Below are positions 26,168-34,453 of a DNA stretch of 64,000 nucleotides, piece by piece. The DNA is from Anderseniella sp. Alg231-50 (GTDB lineage Bacteria; Pseudomonadota; Alphaproteobacteria; Rhizobiales; Aestuariivirgaceae), in the NCBI RefSeq assembly GCF_900149695.1, contig NZ_LT703004.1, positions 1 through 64,000 on the forward strand, read 5' to 3'. Every line of letters starts with the position of its first letter. Position 1 is the stretch's first letter. Both the position numbers and the translations under genes were made by a program. A model generated the notes under the pieces. That model made no database searches. It was given only the letters and a program-made list of their open reading frames with translations, and was not told the origin of the DNA.

Positions 26168-27142
26168 TTATTCGGCCCAGGCCTTCCACTTGGCTTCGTT
26201 GGCATCGACCCAGGCATTGGCGACATCCTCGATGGACTTGCCGTCCAGATCAACCTCACCGCTCATGGCATTGAGTTCGTCTGAAGACACCTGATAGCTC
26301 TTGGCGACCTTGTAGGCGACCGGCCACTTATCCTTCATGCCGGACCAGGCGTATTTCCAGATGTCACCAAACGGTTTGCCGCAGTCATGCGCCTTGTCCG
26401 GGTTCATGCCCCACTTCGGATCCGAGTAGCACTCGGCTGTATATTCCGGGAACTCGACCCATTCGCCCTTGTACTTTGCCGGTGCCCAGTGCGGTGAGTA
26501 AACCCACAGCATGATAGGCGCCTTGCGCTGATAGGCTGATTCAAGTTCGGCGAACATGGCGCCGTCCGTGCCGGCATGTACAACCGTGAACGGCAGGCCA
26601 AGCGATACAACCCGCTCGTCATCGAAACCTTCCCAGGTTACCGGTCCGCCCAGGTAGCGGCCTTTCGGGGCGGTTTCAGGGGTGGAGAACGCTTCTGCGC
26701 ACTTGGGGTCCTTCAGCGCTTCCCAGTTGGGAAGGCCGGGGCATTTTTCCTTCATGTACTCAGGATACCACCACTCTTCCTTGGCTTTTGGCCCCAGTGC
26801 GCCAAGGCGTTCGGTTTTGCCGGTTGCATCAGCAGCCTTCATGGCCTCGCCCGCGGTTGTGTCCCAGTATTCCATGCCAAGCGTCAGGTCGCCATTGGTC
26901 AGACCTGTGGACAGGCTCGACAGGTAATCGCCGGTTGGATATTCGACCGTGTAGCCAAGTCTCTCAAGGACAGTGCCGAGAATTTTGGCGTTCAGATTCA
27001 CACTGGTCCAGTCGAACAGCGCGATCTTTATCGGATCGTTGGATTCAGGCGCAGCTGCCTGAACCTGAATGCTTGAGGTTGCCAGGGCAACAGCTAACAA
27101 TGAAGACGCCAGTGCGCCGCGAACGGTTTTCGCCATACTCAT
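26168..27142 (-). CDS. ProX-type periplasmic quaternary-amine binding protein
   Basis: The 324-residue protein starts at ATG 27142 behind GAGAGGAAG and has a Sec signal peptide ending near VQAAA. The body is OpuAC/ProX-like (KIALFDWTSVNLNAKILGTV, then tryptophan-rich segments such as WEGFDDERVV and WVYSPHWAPAKY that can form the aromatic cage for a trimethylammonium group). It is the first gene of the five-gene operon. The exact ligand is unknown. Confidence 0.92.
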   Translation of the reverse strand: MSMAKTVRGALASSLLAVALATSSIQVQAAAPESNDPIKIALFDWTSVNLNAKILGTVLERLGYTVEYPTGDYLSSLSTGLTNGDLTLGMEYWDTTAGEAMKAADATGKTERLGALGPKAKEEWWYPEYMKEKCPGLPNWEALKDPKCAEAFSTPETAPKGRYLGGPVTWEGFDDERVVSLGLPFTVVHAGTDGAMFAELESAYQRKAPIMLWVYSPHWAPAKYKGEWVEFPEYTAECYSDPKWGMNPDKAHDCGKPFGDIWKYAWSGMKDKWPVAYKVAKSYQVSSDELNAMSGEVDLDGKSIEDVANAWVDANEAKWKAWAE

Positions 27143-27326
27143 ATTTAGACTTCCTCTCAACTGACAAGCACCGCCAACCCATGCAAGCGGCCATTTTGCT
27201 ACGTCAACCCAACGAAGTCTGGAACCGCTCGCCAAGCAGAGTCAAATGTTTCTTCACTGTTTGGACTGAAAAATTAATTTCAGTGCCCGGGTCAAGGCAG
27301 TTGCCCGGATTTCAGGCTGCTGGCGT

Positions 27327-27959
27327 TCAGCGGACCTTTATCACCACCCCGCGGCTCGGAATTGTAGCCGCCTCTCCCGGCATGGAAACGTACGGGGACG
27401 TCTGCTCGACAAGGGTTGCTTTCTCACTGGACTGCATGTCGGATACGTGGGCAGCAAAGGCTTCAGACCACAAGGTGTCCTTGACCGTCAGCACAATCAC
27501 GCCGCCGGGCCGGCAGATGCGAACCAGTTCGTCGACACCTTCCGCGCCGACGTGGCCGGTGGTGAACACCCCGGCTGAAATGACACCGGCAAATGCGTTG
27601 TCGGCAAACGGCAGCGCACCGCCGAGCGCCAGTTGATGAAAGTCACTGTAGATACCCTTTTTCCTGGCCACCGCCAGCATGCCTTCGGAGATGTCCAGCG
27701 CCTCGACACGCGGGTAGCCCATGATGTCGAGCCATTCGCCGACCAGTCCCGTACCGGCACCGGCATCCAGCAGAGGTTCCGCTCCACGCGGCAGGTGGCG
27801 GGACAAAAGCGCCAGGCAGATTGCCGGGTGCCGATAGCCGGCAGCAGCCATGTCGGCGTCATAGCTTTCCGCCCAGCGATTATAATGTCCGGCAATCTCT
27901 TCCGGCTTCTTCGCATCATAGACGGCGCCGAGGTGTCCCTCGTGCTTAGCGTGCGTCAT
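27327..27959 (-). CDS. Class I SAM-dependent methyltransferase
   Basis: The 210-residue protein has motif I LLDAGAGTGLVGEWL, motif II VEALDISEGML and a later ALPFADNAFAG segment, the usual order of a class I methyltransferase. ATG 27959 is preferred over TTG 27971 because GGAG lies 6 nt upstream. It resembles small-molecule or Williams-Beuren-type methyltransferases. It sits upstream of the quaternary-amine operon on the same strand, 184 nt from the ProX start, and is divergent from the choline-kinase-like gene. The substrate is unknown. Confidence 0.8.
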   Translation of the reverse strand: MTHAKHEGHLGAVYDAKKPEEIAGHYNRWAESYDADMAAAGYRHPAICLALLSRHLPRGAEPLLDAGAGTGLVGEWLDIMGYPRVEALDISEGMLAVARKKGIYSDFHQLALGGALPFADNAFAGVISAGVFTTGHVGAEGVDELVRICRPGGVIVLTVKDTLWSEAFAAHVSDMQSSEKATLVEQTSPYVSMPGEAATIPSRGVVIKVR

Positions 27960-28045
27960 CGGTGTCTCCAAGGCATTTGCGCATTTGCCGCGCCATGATA
28001 ATCAAGTGCTGCGAACAGTAAACCATTGCCTTAGAGGATGGCCCG

Positions 28046-28954
28046 ATGACAGACGACCTGAGCGAAGCCCGAACTGCCATGGCAAGCATAGCGATGCTGA
28101 AAGACTATGACGGGCCGATCGAGCGGCTGGGCGGGCTGACCAATCTTGTCTATCGGCTCGGCACACACTGCCTGCGGGTCCCCGGCAAGGGCACGGAAGA
28201 ATACATCGACCGGGCCAATGAGGCTGTTGCGGCAAAAGAAGCCGCCAAAGCCGGTGTCTCGCCGGAGGTCTTGTTTGCCGATGCGAAAAGCGGCCTGATG
28301 GTCACCAGGTTTATAGACGGCACCGAGACCATGACCCCGGATGCCTTCCGCTCGCGCAAAGGGTCTCCGGCACGGGCCGGCGAGGCCTTCCGCAAACTGC
28401 ATACATCAGGGGCGGTGTTTCCGTTCCGCTTCGACCTGTTTGAGATGATCGACGACTATCTCGGCATTCTATCCACTAAGGACGTGGCGCTACCGGACGG
28501 CTATCATGATGTTGTGGCCGAAGCGGAAACAATCCGGGCTGCGCTTGCAGCCCATCCCGCCGTGCTGGCACCATGTCATTGCGACCCCCTGTGCGAGAAC
28601 TTTCTTGATACGCAAGCGCGCATGTGGATCGTGGACTGGGAGTATTCCGGCATGAATGACCCGATGTGGGACTTGGGCGATTTATCCGTCGAAGGTGAGT
28701 TCAACACCGCCCAGGACGATGAAATGATGCAGGCCTATTTTAGCCGCACGCCGACTTCCGCCGAAAACGGCCGGATGGTGATCTACAAGGCGATGTGTGA
28801 CCTGCTGTGGACGCTCTGGGGCCTGATCCAGCTGGCCAATGAAAACCCGGCGGAAGACTTCCGCGCCTATGCTGACGGACGCTTTGCACGCTGCAAGAAG
28901 CTGATGGCCGACCCGGCCTTTGCCGGGCATGTCGACGCGGTCAGGGCCGGGTGA
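28046..28954 (+). CDS. Choline/ethanolamine-kinase-like phosphotransferase
   Basis: The 302-residue APH-fold protein has GGLTNLVYRL in the nucleotide lobe, the catalytic loop APCHCDPLCENF and the metal loop IVDWEYSGMNDP, the clearest choline/ethanolamine kinase signature in the window. It starts at ATG 28046 with GAGG in the preceding 12 nt. It is a diverged paralogue of the protein at 22104. Likely products are phosphocholine or phosphoethanolamine from imported amino alcohols. Confidence 0.87.
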   Translation: MTDDLSEARTAMASIAMLKDYDGPIERLGGLTNLVYRLGTHCLRVPGKGTEEYIDRANEAVAAKEAAKAGVSPEVLFADAKSGLMVTRFIDGTETMTPDAFRSRKGSPARAGEAFRKLHTSGAVFPFRFDLFEMIDDYLGILSTKDVALPDGYHDVVAEAETIRAALAAHPAVLAPCHCDPLCENFLDTQARMWIVDWEYSGMNDPMWDLGDLSVEGEFNTAQDDEMMQAYFSRTPTSAENGRMVIYKAMCDLLWTLWGLIQLANENPAEDFRAYADGRFARCKKLMADPAFAGHVDAVRAG

Positions 28955-28972
28955 GGTTCTTCCAGAGGGCAG

Positions 28973-30559
28973 TTACAACCCGAGCCTGGCCAGTGCCGTC
29001 TTCGCGAGTGCGCGGGTTTCATCACCGGTAAACTGGAACGCATTCAGGAAATCGGCCTGACAGTAGTCCCGGTTCGAGCGGCGAATTCTGTCGGCATCGA
29101 GCATGGCAAGCTCGGTCCTGCCGGCAAGCTGGTGAGCAAGAGCCGCAATGGTGTGGATATGTATGTGAGCATTGGGCGCCTTGGTGGCGCGCTCGGCCCA
29201 GGTGACCGCCGTTTCATAATCACCGCGCACGATGTGTGACAGGGCGCGGGTTGCCAGCATGGCGTAGTTGAGCGGATCAATGGGGCTGAGCGATATCGCC
29301 TTCATGATGTTGTCCTGGCTGTTTTGCCCGTCGCCCATGAGGGCACCAAGCAAGGACCGGTTATAGATGGCAAAAGCATAGTTCGGACTCAGTTCCACAC
29401 TTCTTTCAAGCCAGGGCAGCCCGGCGTCCAGGTCACCGGACAGCCATTGCGACCGGCCCATCATCAGGTTCACGAACGGATCAAACGGATCAAGTTGCAG
29501 GCCCTTTTCGGCATACAGCCGCGCCAGTTCTTTCTGCTCCGCATGTTCGCCCGAGTGTCCGAGGAAGGCATTCTGAAAATGCGTGAAGGACAGCCCGGCA
29601 TGGGCGCGGGCAAAGCCGTGATCAGCCGTCACGGCCCGGTCGAACATGCGCGTGGCAATGGCGTTGTCATGCGGGTTGAAGCGATACATGTGCCACAGCC
29701 CGCGATGATATGCCGACCAGGCGTCCAGGTTTTCAGTCGGCAGTTTGGCTGCTTCGATTGCTTCCTTGACCTGGATGCGGGTTTCAATGGCGGTGACGAT
29801 GTTTGCCGATATGGTCGAGCGCAGTTGCAGTAGATCGTCCATGGAACTTTCAAACCGGTCTGCCCACACCACCTGGCCGTCCGGAGCGTGCGACAGTTCC
29901 ACCGTCACAACGCTGGTGCGGTCATGGAATGCAATGGTTCCGGTCAGCACATAGCGCGCGCCCAGTATCCGGCCCGCCTCGGCAATATCAACGTCGACAT
30001 CCCGGAACCTGAAAGTCGAGCCGCGGGCGATGACGAACAGCCAGTGTAGCCGGGAAAGCTCCATGATGACTTCCTGGGAGACCGCGTCACCCAGGTTGCC
30101 GAAGCGTTCGTCGGGGGTGAGAACCTGAAGCGGCAACACGGCAATTGACGGACGCCCGCCGGTGGCAACCTTCCCGGATCCATCGGCTTCCTGAAGTGGT
30201 GCTGCGGCATCGTGGTGTGGGCGGGCTACCCCTGCTGCGGAGATCGTGTCTGCGGCTTCAACGTCACCAACAAAGCGGAAACCGCGGCCATGCACGGTGC
30301 GGATCAGCTTCTGGGCCTTGCCGTCATCACCAATGGCCTGACGCGCCATGCGGACCCGGCTGTTGACCACGGCTTCGGACACCACCCGGCCGCCCCAGAC
30401 ATGCAGGTTGATTTCGTCCTTGGTCACCAGCCTGGTGTGGTTGGAGACGATCAGTTCAAGCAATGCAAAAACCTGCGGCTCGACCTTGCGCGGTGCTCCG
30501 TCCAATCGCAATTCAAAGCGATCGGTGTCCAGCTCGAAATTGTCAAACCTGTAAATCAC
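28973..30559 (-). CDS. OmpR/CadC-type winged-helix regulator with TPR domain
   Basis: The 528-residue protein has an N-terminal winged-helix DNA-binding domain (residues 1-105, ending VHGRGFRFVGDV). A linker follows, then a TolB/FlgO-like alpha-beta domain (PSIAVLPLQVLTPDERF, residues about 138-260) and C-terminal TPR repeats with an unusual set of aromatic residues. There is no membrane segment, so it is a cytoplasmic regulator rather than a CadC-type membrane sensor. The start is GTG 30559 with a weak ribosome site. It converges on the choline-kinase-like gene. Its targets and signal are unknown. Confidence 0.82.
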   Translation of the reverse strand: MIYRFDNFELDTDRFELRLDGAPRKVEPQVFALLELIVSNHTRLVTKDEINLHVWGGRVVSEAVVNSRVRMARQAIGDDGKAQKLIRTVHGRGFRFVGDVEAADTISAAGVARPHHDAAAPLQEADGSGKVATGGRPSIAVLPLQVLTPDERFGNLGDAVSQEVIMELSRLHWLFVIARGSTFRFRDVDVDIAEAGRILGARYVLTGTIAFHDRTSVVTVELSHAPDGQVVWADRFESSMDDLLQLRSTISANIVTAIETRIQVKEAIEAAKLPTENLDAWSAYHRGLWHMYRFNPHDNAIATRMFDRAVTADHGFARAHAGLSFTHFQNAFLGHSGEHAEQKELARLYAEKGLQLDPFDPFVNLMMGRSQWLSGDLDAGLPWLERSVELSPNYAFAIYNRSLLGALMGDGQNSQDNIMKAISLSPIDPLNYAMLATRALSHIVRGDYETAVTWAERATKAPNAHIHIHTIAALAHQLAGRTELAMLDADRIRRSNRDYCQADFLNAFQFTGDETRALAKTALARLGL

Positions 30560-30807
30560 GATATTTCTGCCGTCCCTGCACCTTCACTGAGCGGAATTTG
30601 CTTACCCGCAACTCCTGAAAAAGCACCTAAATCAACACTCTGCACAATTATGCATGATTTCTGCAGATTTTCTAAACCCTGTCTGCAAGCATCTGGCTGT
30701 CTTTTCAATCAGGGTGACCTTCGACAGGCGGCACATCGCATGGAGCCTTTCACCAGATGTGCTGCCCGGGTTGGCATGGTGCCAGCCTGACAATAAAGGA
30801 AACCGCA

Positions 30808-31626
30808 ATGAACCAGATCACTCAACCGGATTTTTCAGCAATCAAGGCCAAGCAGAATGCAGCATGGTCTTCAGGCGACTATGCCATTGTCGGCACGACA
30901 CTTCAGATCGTGGGCGAGAACCTTGCCGAGGCAATGGACCTGCGCTCAGGCCAGAAGGTGCTTGATGTCGCTGCCGGCAACGGCAATTTCACACTGGCGG
31001 CAGCGCGCCGGTGGGCGGACGTCACCTCCACCGACTATGTTTCAAGCCTGCTGGAGCGCGGCAAGCAACGCGCAGATACAGAACGCCTCGATGTCGCTTT
31101 TCAGGTCGCTGATGCCGAAGACCTGCCGTTTGGAGATGCCAGCTTCGATGCGGTGGCCTCAACCTTCGGGGTGATGTTCACGCCCAACCAGGACAAGGCT
31201 GCTGCAGAAATGCTCAGGGTGTGCAGGAGCGGTGGCAAGGTCGGCATGGCCAACTGGACACCGGACGGTTTCATCGGCGCGCTGTTCAAGGTCATCGGCC
31301 GCTACATGCCGCCGCCTGCCGGTGTGCAGTCGCCTTCCCTGTGGGGCACCAAATCCCGGCTTGAAGAGCTTTTCGGCAATGCTAGCTCCGATATCAAGAT
31401 CACGGAGCGGGATTTTGCTTTCAGATACCGCTCGCCTGATCACTGGCTGGAAATCTTCCGCGACTTTTACGGACCCACCCACAAGGCCTTCGGCGCGCTG
31501 GATGCCGATGCGCGCGCATCGTTGAGCGACGATCTGCTCGACCTGATCGCCCGTAACAATGTGGCCGATGACGGCACCATGGTCGTGCCGTCAGCCTATC
31601 TGGAAGTCGTGGTGACGCGGCGCTAG
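30808..31626 (+). CDS. Class I SAM-dependent methyltransferase (UbiE-like)
   Basis: The 272-residue protein starts at ATG 30808 behind AAAGGA; the longer frame to 30757 lacks such a site. Motif I is VLDVAAGNGNFTLAAARR, followed by AEDLPFGDASFDAV and FGVMFTP. It resembles UbiE/ArsM-type small-molecule methyltransferases. It stands alone, divergent from the winged-helix regulator, and is followed directly by a cluster of palindromic repeats. Confidence 0.83.
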   Translation: MNQITQPDFSAIKAKQNAAWSSGDYAIVGTTLQIVGENLAEAMDLRSGQKVLDVAAGNGNFTLAAARRWADVTSTDYVSSLLERGKQRADTERLDVAFQVADAEDLPFGDASFDAVASTFGVMFTPNQDKAAAEMLRVCRSGGKVGMANWTPDGFIGALFKVIGRYMPPPAGVQSPSLWGTKSRLEELFGNASSDIKITERDFAFRYRSPDHWLEIFRDFYGPTHKAFGALDADARASLSDDLLDLIARNNVADDGTMVVPSAYLEVVVTRR

Positions 31627-31665
31627 AGCAACATGGGTTCAATTGAACCCATGAAGTTGCTCTAG
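31623..31665. repeat. Nested palindrome 1 of an intergenic repeat cluster
   Basis: Outer arms CTAGAGCAAC (31623-31632) and GTTGCTCTAG (31656-31665) are perfect complements. Inside them lies a perfect 20-bp palindrome ATGGGTTCAATTGAACCCAT (31633-31652). It begins at the stop codon of the methyltransferase gene and may act as a bidirectional terminator, though no T-run follows. Confidence 0.75.
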
Positions 31666-31677
31666 CACTTTGAAAAC

Positions 31678-31725
31678 GATCAGGTTTATGATTCTTGGTT
31701 GTTTCAACCAAGAATCATCCTGATC
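31678..31725. repeat. Nested palindrome 2, related to the element at 40178
   Basis: Outer arms GATCAGG (31678-31684) and CCTGATC (31719-31725) enclose a perfect 12-bp stem GATTCTTGGTTG / CAACCAAGAATC (31690-31701 and 31705-31716) with a TTT loop. The same unit recurs at 40178-40212 with a base-pair swap inside the stem, so this is a dispersed repeat family with conserved folding. Confidence 0.75.
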
Positions 31726-31759
31726 TGGAGAATCTCTGGCCGATCAGAAACGAGAACCG

Positions 31760-31793
31760 GTCTGCAACCAGGTGGGAAAGCCTGGTTGCAGAC
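31760..31793. repeat. Palindrome 3 of the intergenic repeat cluster
   Basis: Arms GTCTGCAACCAGG (31760-31772) and CCTGGTTGCAGAC (31781-31793) form a perfect 13-bp stem with an 8-nt loop. It lies 10 nt from the stop of the minus-strand ATPase gene and could end its transcript, although no T-run is seen. Confidence 0.7.
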
Positions 31794-31803
31794 TGTCCTG
31801 ATC

Positions 31804-33264
31804 CTAGCTCCTCTTGATCCCGAACATCGTACCGTCCGCTTTCTTGACGAACAGATTTGCGAGAGCATCATCTATGTTGTCAGCGGTGAACTGGGGCTTG
31901 GTGCCTTCGAATTTGCAGGATGCCAGCACCTGCTCCACGATGAATTTCGGCTGGAAATAGGCCAGCGGTACGTCATTTTGCCTAATACCGCCAATAACAT
32001 GGCTGAAAACTTGATCCGTAACCGCCAGTCCGTGTTTTTCCGCCATGTCAACAAATACGGTGCGGAAAAGGTCTTCAGGCGGTTCAACAGTTTCAAGCTT
32101 GTAGCTGATACGGCGCTGGAAGGCCGGATCCATGAGATCATCAGGATGCATGTTGGTGGAGAAAATCACGATTTCATCGAAAGGTATCATCACGCTTTTG
32201 CCGGTGTGAAGCGTGAGATAGTCGACGCGGCTATTCAATGGAACGATCCAGCGGTTGAGAATGTCCTCAGGCTTGGCACGCTGGCGACCGAAATCATCGA
32301 TCAGAAATGTACCGTTCAGGGCCTTGATATGAAGCGGCGCCTCATAGAACTTGGATACGGGGTTAAACTTGAGATCGAGCATTTCTATCGTCAATTCGCC
32401 ACCCGTCATCACCATCGGCCGCTCGCATGCAACCCAACGCGGGTCGATGCGGCTGCGGCGCAGGCGCGAAGCATCATTCTGGATGGGCGCATCAGCCACC
32501 GGCCGGTGAACGGCCGGATCGAAAACCCTCATGATCTCACCATTGATCTCAACGCAATAAGGAACATAAATGACATTCTGGAAGATGTTGCCGACGATCT
32601 CGGCAATCGTCGTCTTCCCGTTTCCCGCAGGTCCGTAGATGAGGATGGCGTTTCCCGAATTGACCGCGGGGCCCAACCGGTTCACGAACCGTTCCGTCAT
32701 CGCAAGGCTGGAGAATGCCTCGTCCAGCCTCTGACGCGTCACCACTTCATTGGTAACCCGTTGCCTCAGGATCCTGTCCTGGTAGTCCTTGAGAGAAACC
32801 GGCGCCGGCCCGAAATACTGCCCGCGGCTCAACGCATCGGCAGCCCACTCGCGCCCGGCGCGGGTGAGCGTCAGGCGCATTTCCCGGCTTAACCCTTCCC
32901 CGGCAGCAGAGCCCAATGCTTCTACAAGTTTACGCTCCTTGGCTGTCTGCACAAGCTGCTCCACAACCGTGCTGGACAGTTTCATGGCCTTTGCCATTTG
33001 CGACGCAGTTTCGATGTTTTCTGCGTACATGCCCTTGATGGCCAACTCTAGAAGGAACACAGCATCGATGCCCGTGCCCTCCAGCGTCGTCGGTACCTGT
33101 GGCGCATCTGCAAGTACCGTATCGATTTGTGACTTGGTCAGGAAACCAAGGGCAACGATGCTGTCGCCAAGACGACCGCCATTGACCTTTTGATGATCGA
33201 TTGCCTGGTTGATGGCTTCCGGAGAAGCAAGACCCTTGGCGACAAGAAGATTGCCTATGTTCAT
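31804..33264 (-). CDS. AAA-type ATPase with N-terminal MshEN-like domain
   Basis: The 486-residue protein starts at ATG 33264 behind AGAGGTG. Residues 1-60 (IGNLLVAKGLASPEAINQAI, then GGRLGDSIVALGFLTKSQID) look like the N-terminal domain of GspE/MshE ATPases, which in some members binds c-di-GMP. Residues about 90-180 are helical. The C-terminal half is an AAA core with Walker A YGPAGNGKTT, Walker B TFLIDDFG and a sensor region IFSTNMHP. It is not a GspE-type secretion ATPase, and no pilus or secretion genes are nearby. Its function is unknown; a regulatory or remodelling ATPase is likely. Confidence 0.72.
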   Translation of the reverse strand: MNIGNLLVAKGLASPEAINQAIDHQKVNGGRLGDSIVALGFLTKSQIDTVLADAPQVPTTLEGTGIDAVFLLELAIKGMYAENIETASQMAKAMKLSSTVVEQLVQTAKERKLVEALGSAAGEGLSREMRLTLTRAGREWAADALSRGQYFGPAPVSLKDYQDRILRQRVTNEVVTRQRLDEAFSSLAMTERFVNRLGPAVNSGNAILIYGPAGNGKTTIAEIVGNIFQNVIYVPYCVEINGEIMRVFDPAVHRPVADAPIQNDASRLRRSRIDPRWVACERPMVMTGGELTIEMLDLKFNPVSKFYEAPLHIKALNGTFLIDDFGRQRAKPEDILNRWIVPLNSRVDYLTLHTGKSVMIPFDEIVIFSTNMHPDDLMDPAFQRRISYKLETVEPPEDLFRTVFVDMAEKHGLAVTDQVFSHVIGGIRQNDVPLAYFQPKFIVEQVLASCKFEGTKPQFTADNIDDALANLFVKKADGTMFGIKRS

Positions 33265-33601
33265 ATCTGCGCACCTCTTGCTATCACCGCCGACGTGGGG
33301 CCGAACAGACTTCGGGACAGAGTGATTGAAAGAAAACAACGCTTTATGAATTGATCTTCACCAGGAAACACAATTGACGTCGGGTTAAACCGAGACAAGC
33401 TGGTCGCGCGGTAAAGCACGAACAAGGCGGCTCTGGAATATCATTGGACATCGCGGCGGAGTGGTGAATAGGAAGCGAGATGGTGCGGCCTGAAAATCAA
33501 GCTGAAACACCACCCAACGCCCGTCCCCCTTGACTCGTTCACCTGACTTGGCTTTACTGGAACAAAACAGGAACATATAGATTGGCAGAGGATCGCAACG
33601 G
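33265..33601. other. Divergent promoter interval between the AAA ATPase and imuA
   Basis: This 337-nt stretch must hold the promoters of the minus-strand ATPase and the plus-strand imuA operon. The only clear element is the LexA box at 33561-33575. I see no convincing ORF or RNA gene in the rest. Confidence 0.5.
33561..33575 (+). promoter_or_regulatory. LexA (SOS) box of the imuA operon
   Basis: GAACAAAACAGGAAC matches GAAC-N7-GAAC, the direct-repeat LexA site of Alphaproteobacteria, at every fixed position. It lies 26 nt upstream of the imuA start, as expected for a DNA-damage-inducible mutagenesis cassette. Confidence 0.88.
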
Positions 33602-34453
33602 ATGGCCGCGATTGCCCGTACACGCAATGCGGATGCCGCAAAAAGCCTGGTTCAGGGCCTGTCTCCCGGACCCGGGGATAGTGCCCATGAGACCGGTGCA
33701 TCATTTGACATCCCGGCGCTGGACCAGCACCTGAACGGCGGCCTGTGGACGAATGCACTGCATGAAGTGCGGTGCAGCCTTGCGCGTGATTTCGCCTGTG
33801 CCGCCGGGTTTGCGCTGGGACTTGCCGCGCAATTCGGCAAGCGGGACAAGCGCCGGATGCTGTGGGTGATCGACCCTGCCGCATCCGTTGATTCCGGCTT
33901 GCCGTTTCCGGATGGACTGAGCGAGCACGGCATTGACCCCAAGGCGATGGTTTTCGTGCGTCCGATCACCCTGCAGGATGCCTTGTGGTCGGCAGACCAG
34001 GCGGCCAAGTGCGGCGATCTTTCGGCGGTGATTTTCCAGGTCAAAGGCAATCCGAAGCCGTTTGACATGACCGCCACACGCCGGCTGATGCTGCGAGCGC
34101 GCGAAAGCGGCGTTCTGGTTTGCGTGCTGCGGCAAAGCGGAGCCGAAGAAGCCAGTGCCGCAGCCACCCGCTGGCATGTGGAAATCATACCTTCAAAACC
34201 CGGTGCCGATTTTGAACACGGGCCCGGACAGGCGCGTCATGTGCAGGCACTTGAGCGCAACCGCCACGGGCGAACAGGACAATGGACTTTAACATGGAAC
34301 CCGGAAAACCGAGCCTTTGAGGACGGCACATCTGAAGATGACACATCGAAAACTCAGACAACGCATACTGTCCGTCGCATTCACGCACCTACCCACAGAC
34401 CGGATCGCCCGGCTGAAATGGGGCAAGTCGTGGATCTTGAGCGCGCGTCCTGA
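33602..34453 (+). CDS. imuA: ImuA, SOS mutagenesis accessory protein
   Basis: The 283-residue protein is a RecA/SulA-like ImuA. Family segments are FDIPALDQHLNGGLWTNALH near residues 36-55 and the WVIDPAAS and AVIFQVKGNP stretches. ImuA works with ImuB and DnaE2 in error-prone translesion synthesis and, in Caulobacter and mycobacterial relatives, links the complex to RecA. ATG 33602 has AGAGGA upstream and a LexA box just before it. Its 3' end overlaps imuB by 116 nt in another frame. Confidence 0.88.
   Translation: MAAIARTRNADAAKSLVQGLSPGPGDSAHETGASFDIPALDQHLNGGLWTNALHEVRCSLARDFACAAGFALGLAAQFGKRDKRRMLWVIDPAASVDSGLPFPDGLSEHGIDPKAMVFVRPITLQDALWSADQAAKCGDLSAVIFQVKGNPKPFDMTATRRLMLRARESGVLVCVLRQSGAEEASAAATRWHVEIIPSKPGADFEHGPGQARHVQALERNRHGRTGQWTLTWNPENRAFEDGTSEDDTSKTQTTHTVRRIHAPTHRPDRPAEMGQVVDLERAS

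Noticed and set aside
31623-31793. CRISPR-like array
   Set aside because: The three palindromes differ in sequence and there are no repeated direct units with regular spacers; no cas gene is present.
31699-32892. 397-residue plus-strand ORF opposite the AAA ATPase
   Set aside because: It is antisense to a gene with intact Walker motifs and starts inside the palindromic repeat cluster without a ribosome site.
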